A stretch of 16,184 nucleotides of DNA from JANNMJ01 sp031426455 (lineage in GTDB: Bacteria; Bacteroidota; Bacteroidia; Cytophagales; Hymenobacteraceae), in contig JANPLI010000107.1 of assembly GCA_031426455.1 (NCBI GenBank), positions 1-16,184 on the forward strand, written 5' to 3'. This document shows, one piece after another, positions 13,689-16,184 of the stretch (position 1 is the first letter of the stretch; each line of letters opens with the position of its first letter). A program made the position numbers and the translations under genes. The notes beneath the pieces were generated by a model that worked only from the letters and a program-made list of their open reading frames with translations, was not told the origin of the DNA and ran no database searches.

Positions 13689-14990
13689 ATGCGCGTTATG
13701 CGTCACGCCGCTCCCCGTTATCTGCTCGTCCTGCTGCTGGTTTTACTGGCTGGTATGGGCGGGGCGTGGGCGCAGGCTTTTCCGCCCCGGCCCAACCCGC
13801 CGCATTTGGTTAACGACCTGGCCGGCATTATGGCCCCCGACGAAGTGGCCGCGCTGGAAGCCAAGTTGGTAGCCTACGACGATTCTACGTCGATTCAGAT
13901 CGCCGTCGTGACCGTGCCGTCTATCGGCGACTACGACGTGGCCGACTACGGTCAGAAGCTCGCCCAGGCCTGGGGCGTGGGCAACAAGGGCGAAAACAAC
14001 GGCCTGCTGGTGCTGGTGGCGCCGCAGGAGCGGAAGATGCACATTGCCACCGGCTACGGTACCGAGGAGCGCGTGACGGACTACAACTCCCGGCTCGTCA
14101 TCGAGAACTACCTCAAGCCCGCTTTCCGGCAGCAGCAGTATTACCGGGGGCTGGACGCGGGCACCACGGCTCTGATGCAGATGCTCAACGGCGCCTTCAA
14201 GGCACCGGCTGGCTATGCCGAACGTAGTCGGCGCGGATCAGGCGATGGGGGCATCCCGTTCTGGCTCATTATTTTGGGAATAATCGTGGTGGTCTGGTTG
14301 CTGACGCGGGGCGGCCGGGGTGGGGGCGGTAACCGTAGCCGGGGCGGTGGCTTCATTCCGCCCGTCATTTTTGGCGGCGGCGGTTTTGGCGGCGGCGGTG
14401 GCGGCTGGGGTGGTGGGGGCAGCAGCGGTGGTTTTGGGGGCTTTGGCGGCGGCTCGTTCGGCGGCGTCGGCGCCAGCGGAGACTGGTTAGGGAGGTATTT
14501 TCGCCCGCAATGCCCCACGTCTCCCTGCGCGAGCGCCTGCTCGACGCCCTGCCCCGGCCCCTGGCCCTGCCTCTTTACCGCCTCCGCAACCGCGAGCAGG
14601 TGCTGCGCGCCGAAGTCCTCGATGGCTTGTGGCTGGAACTGGGCTTTCCGGCCCGTAGTACCCTCTGGAACACCCGGCTGCGTCAACGCGCCGGCCACGA
14701 AGCCGCCCTTTGCGCGTGGCTGCGCAAGTACCTGCGCCCTGATGAGGTGTTCGTGGACGTGGGCGCCGCCTTTGGCTTCTTCCCCGCGCTGGTGCAGGCG
14801 CTGCAGCCCACCGCCGAAATTCACGCCCTGGAAGCAGGCTGGAAACAGTTGCTCTACCTGGATGCCAACAACCGCCGCCACGGCGGGCGCTGGCAGGTGC
14901 GGGAAGGCCTGCTCGGCGACCACGATGACGCCCGCACCCTTCGCCTCGATACTTACGCGGCCACCCTCCAACGCCCGCCGACGCTGGTGA
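13689..14990 (+). CDS. Secreted TPM-domain protein with glycine-rich tail; frame runs past the expected stop
   Basis: From ATG 13689 (alternatives TTG 13674, ATG 13698). Signal peptide: basic start, LLVLLLVLLAGMGGAWAQ. The TPM domain (about 38-175) includes LVNDLAGIM, IQIAVVTV, GENNGLLVLVAPQERKMHIATGYG and a YYRGLDAGTTALMQML helix. A membrane segment (about 188-206) precedes a Gly-rich tail ending GGVGASGDW at residue 266. Relatives end there. In this sequence GACTGG is followed by TTAG: one base fewer would give TAG at 14488-14490. As written, TTA GGG continues the frame to 14990, adding 167 Cys/Pro-rich residues that are the out-of-register reading of the next gene. The natural protein is probably about 266 residues; the long version is an indel or sequencing error, or a genuine stop loss. 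It likely acts in the inner membrane with lemA. Confidence 0.8.
   Translation: MRVMRHAAPRYLLVLLLVLLAGMGGAWAQAFPPRPNPPHLVNDLAGIMAPDEVAALEAKLVAYDDSTSIQIAVVTVPSIGDYDVADYGQKLAQAWGVGNKGENNGLLVLVAPQERKMHIATGYGTEERVTDYNSRLVIENYLKPAFRQQQYYRGLDAGTTALMQMLNGAFKAPAGYAERSRRGSGDGGIPFWLIILGIIVVVWLLTRGGRGGGGNRSRGGGFIPPVIFGGGGFGGGGGGWGGGGSSGGFGGFGGGSFGGVGASGDWLGRYFRPQCPTSPCASACSTPCPGPWPCLFTASATASRCCAPKSSMACGWNWAFRPVVPSGTPGCVNAPATKPPFARGCASTCALMRCSWTWAPPLASSPRWCRRCSPPPKFTPWKQAGNSCSTWMPTTAATAGAGRCGKACSATTMTPAPFASILTRPPSNARRRW
14496..14503 (+). promoter_or_regulatory. TATTTTCG, candidate -7 box
   Basis: TATTTTCG ends six bases before ATG 14510; a GGAGG (14491-14495) precedes it. Same element as at 8534 and 11265. 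Could be chance. Confidence 0.3.
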
Positions 14991-15295
14991 AGATGGACGT
15001 GGACGGCGCCGAGTTCGCCATCCTCAGCGGGGCCCGACAACTGATCGCGGCGGGCCGCACGGAGTGGCTGATCGAAATCCACCCCCACGCCCTGCCCGAC
15101 TTTGGCGCTACCGCCCAGCAGGTGCTGGCCCTTTTTCCCGCCGCGCAGTACCGCATCCGCATTTTGCCGAACCTGCGCTACGCCGATGGGGCCATTCCGG
15201 ATCCCGATGCCGGCTGGTTCGACGACCTGACGTGGCTCGACCGCGACCCGAATCCGTATCTCTACATCGCGCCGCGCGGGCGCGGGCGGGCGTAG
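14510..15295 (+). CDS. FkbM-family SAM-dependent methyltransferase
   Basis: 261 residues from ATG 14510. SAM motif I is VFVDVGAAFGFF (80-91), followed by ALEAG (Glu108), which would contact the SAM ribose. DTYA (147-150) and VKMDVDGAEFAILSGA (about 160-175) are the characteristic FkbM stretch, and IEIHPHA (188-194) matches the usual closing strand. FkbM enzymes methylate hydroxyls of polyketides, sugars or lipids, and in bacteria often modify surface polysaccharides. The substrate here is unknown. Its codons overlap, in another frame, the extended end of the upstream TPM gene; the FkbM frame is the real coding frame because motifs and composition are coherent. It is convergent with the OmpA-family gene, 32 bases away. 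Confidence 0.88.
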   Translation: MPHVSLRERLLDALPRPLALPLYRLRNREQVLRAEVLDGLWLELGFPARSTLWNTRLRQRAGHEAALCAWLRKYLRPDEVFVDVGAAFGFFPALVQALQPTAEIHALEAGWKQLLYLDANNRRHGGRWQVREGLLGDHDDARTLRLDTYAATLQRPPTLVKMDVDGAEFAILSGARQLIAAGRTEWLIEIHPHALPDFGATAQQVLALFPAAQYRIRILPNLRYADGAIPDPDAGWFDDLTWLDRDPNPYLYIAPRGRGRA

Positions 15296-15302
15296 CAACT
15301 CC

Positions 15303-15336
15303 GGGCGTAGTGACTCGCGGCGCCGCCCTATTTTTT
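15303..15336 (+). terminator. Possible terminator of the FkbM gene
   Basis: GGGCG (15303-15307) can pair with CGCCC (15324-15328), with the small palindrome GCGGCGCCGC (15317-15326) partly inside, followed by TA and six T on the plus strand. The T run is also the complement of the AAA AAA lysine codons at the OmpA gene's end. The short stem makes this a weak call. Confidence 0.3.
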
Positions 15337-16184
15337 GGTGATCTTGAACTCGACCCGGCGGTTGAGCTTGCGGGTCGCTTCCTGGGCGTTGGAGGCCACT
15401 GGCCGGACGCCGCCGTAGCCGATGGTGGCAATGCGGTTGCGTGAGATGCCTTTGGTGTTGAGATACCGCTTGACCTCGTTCACGCGGTCGAGCGAGAGCT
15501 TGACGTTCTGCACGGGGTCGCCCTGGTTATCGGTGTGGCCTTCAAGCAGAATTTCGACGGTCGGATAGTCGCGCAGCGTCTTGGCGAGGCGGTTGAGCTG
15601 GAGGTAGGAAGCCTTTTGCAGAAAATATCGGCTCTGTTCGAAGAAGATATTGTTGAGCTTGATGGTTTGCCCCACTTCAAACGGCACCATATAAAGGTCC
15701 TGTTGCTGGGTGGTGTACTCGTTGATTTGCGTGGCATCGAGGTTTTCATCAACGGCGATATAATTAGGCGCTTCCGCCATATAGCCGTAACTGACGCCCG
15801 CTGGCAGCACAATCGTGTAGGTGCCGTCTTCGGGGTTGGTTACGGCCGTGCCCAGTTCCTCGCCGGTCACCAGGCTTTCGTAGCGCACCCGCGCAGCCAT
15901 CGGCTGGTTGGTGCTTTGGTCGAGTACGCGGCCCGTGATCAGTACCACGGGTTCCGGCTTGAAATCCGGCGACAGGGCGATGCGGTAGATATCGCGCGAT
16001 TTTTCGACGCCCGTCCGGTCCGAAATCAGGTAGGCCCATTTGCCGGCGGCGGCCACGGAATAGTATTCGTCGCGCTGCTTGGAATTGATATTCGGCCCCA
16101 GGTTTTTTGGCGGCGACCAGCGCGTCCAGGTGGAGTCGAGGCGCTTGGTCATAAAAATGTCGGTCTTGCCGTAGCCGCCGCGCG
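15328..16184 (-). CDS. PD40/OmpA-family outer-membrane protein, C-terminal part
   Basis: The frame is open across the right edge, so the N-terminus is missing; 285 codons including the stop are visible. The first residues, GGYGKTDIF, a WSPPKNLGPNINS repeat and DRTGVEKSRDIYRI, belong to PD40 (WD40-like) beta-propeller blades. Next is a carboxypeptidase-regulatory-like domain (TGRVLDQSTNQPMAARV, DGTYTIVLPAG). The last ~115 residues are an OmpA peptidoglycan-binding domain: IFFEQSRYFL, EGHTDNQGD, LSLDRVNEVKRYL, IGYGGVRPVA and NRRVEFKI. The binding Asp (LSLDR) and Arg (NRRVEF) are present. Such proteins are common in Bacteroidota and link the outer membrane to the cell wall. Nothing looks broken. 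Confidence 0.92.
   Translation of the reverse strand, partial: RGGYGKTDIFMTKRLDSTWTRWSPPKNLGPNINSKQRDEYYSVAAAGKWAYLISDRTGVEKSRDIYRIALSPDFKPEPVVLITGRVLDQSTNQPMAARVRYESLVTGEELGTAVTNPEDGTYTIVLPAGVSYGYMAEAPNYIAVDENLDATQINEYTTQQQDLYMVPFEVGQTIKLNNIFFEQSRYFLQKASYLQLNRLAKTLRDYPTVEILLEGHTDNQGDPVQNVKLSLDRVNEVKRYLNTKGISRNRIATIGYGGVRPVASNAQEATRKLNRRVEFKITKK

Noticed and set aside
14340..14470. GGC-rich tandem-like repeat
   Set aside because: It is the coding sequence of the Gly-rich tail typical of secreted TPM proteins, not an independent repeat or CRISPR.
14213..15298. 361-codon minus-strand frame opposite the TPM tail and FkbM genes
   Set aside because: It reads the Gly-rich tail as poly-Pro and the FkbM gene backwards; a shadow with no motifs.
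15288..15310. Direct repeat GGGCGTAG after the FkbM gene
   Set aside because: Only eight bases, two copies; expected by chance in such GC-rich sequence.

Overview
The window reads as a GC-rich chromosomal segment from a member of the Bacteroidota, most likely order Cytophagales (a Hymenobacter-like organism is my best guess; no rRNA or other marker fixes it). Reasons: the PD40/carboxypeptidase-regulatory/OmpA fusion protein, the LemA + two TPM-domain genes in a row, the GTG-started sugar nucleotidyltransferase beginning MKAVIPVAG, a DUF4783-like secreted protein, many lipoproteins, and promoter-like TAnnTTTG boxes with no regular Shine-Dalgarno pattern. There is no rRNA, tRNA, CRISPR array, insertion sequence or prophage that I can see. 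Most genes are housekeeping or cell-envelope genes.

Layout. 1-2192 (minus): phosphoglycerate mutase gpmI, followed by an overlapping (TGATG) lipoprotein gene that runs off the left edge. 2346-4871 (plus): a small secreted DUF4783-like protein, a strong hairpin, a lipoprotein with a Lys/Asp/Gly repeat tail, and an FAD-dependent geranylgeranyl-reductase-family enzyme. 4872-8567: a polytopic membrane protein (plus) with a periplasmic jelly-roll-like C-terminal domain, convergent with a lipoprotein (minus) that is essentially the same kind of domain. To the left lies a decayed scrap of another copy of that lipoprotein's 3' end, and to the right about 490 bases with no intact gene. 8568-10019 (plus): an aldehyde dehydrogenase resembling muconic-semialdehyde dehydrogenases. 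10075-12329 (minus): a sugar nucleotidyltransferase, an unknown membrane/coiled-coil protein and an SSAT-like GNAT acetyltransferase. 12527-15295 (plus): lemA, a soluble TPM-domain gene, a secreted TPM-domain gene with a glycine-rich tail, and an FkbM-type methyltransferase. 15328 to the right edge (minus): the C-terminal part of a PD40/OmpA-family outer-membrane protein.

Most informative observations. (1) The second TPM gene appears to have lost its stop codon by a one-base insertion, so its frame runs about 500 bases through the next gene. (2) The C-terminal domain of the membrane protein, the convergent lipoprotein and the decayed scrap at 4879-4971 share one module, which suggests local duplication and decay. 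(3) A TATTTTCG/TACTTTCG element recurs upstream of several genes and may be a local form of the Bacteroidota -7 box; it or the canonical box lies only 4-6 bases before the start codon of three genes, suggesting leaderless or near-leaderless transcripts. I did not find a clearly new multi-gene system; the membrane protein/lipoprotein pair is the best candidate for one.
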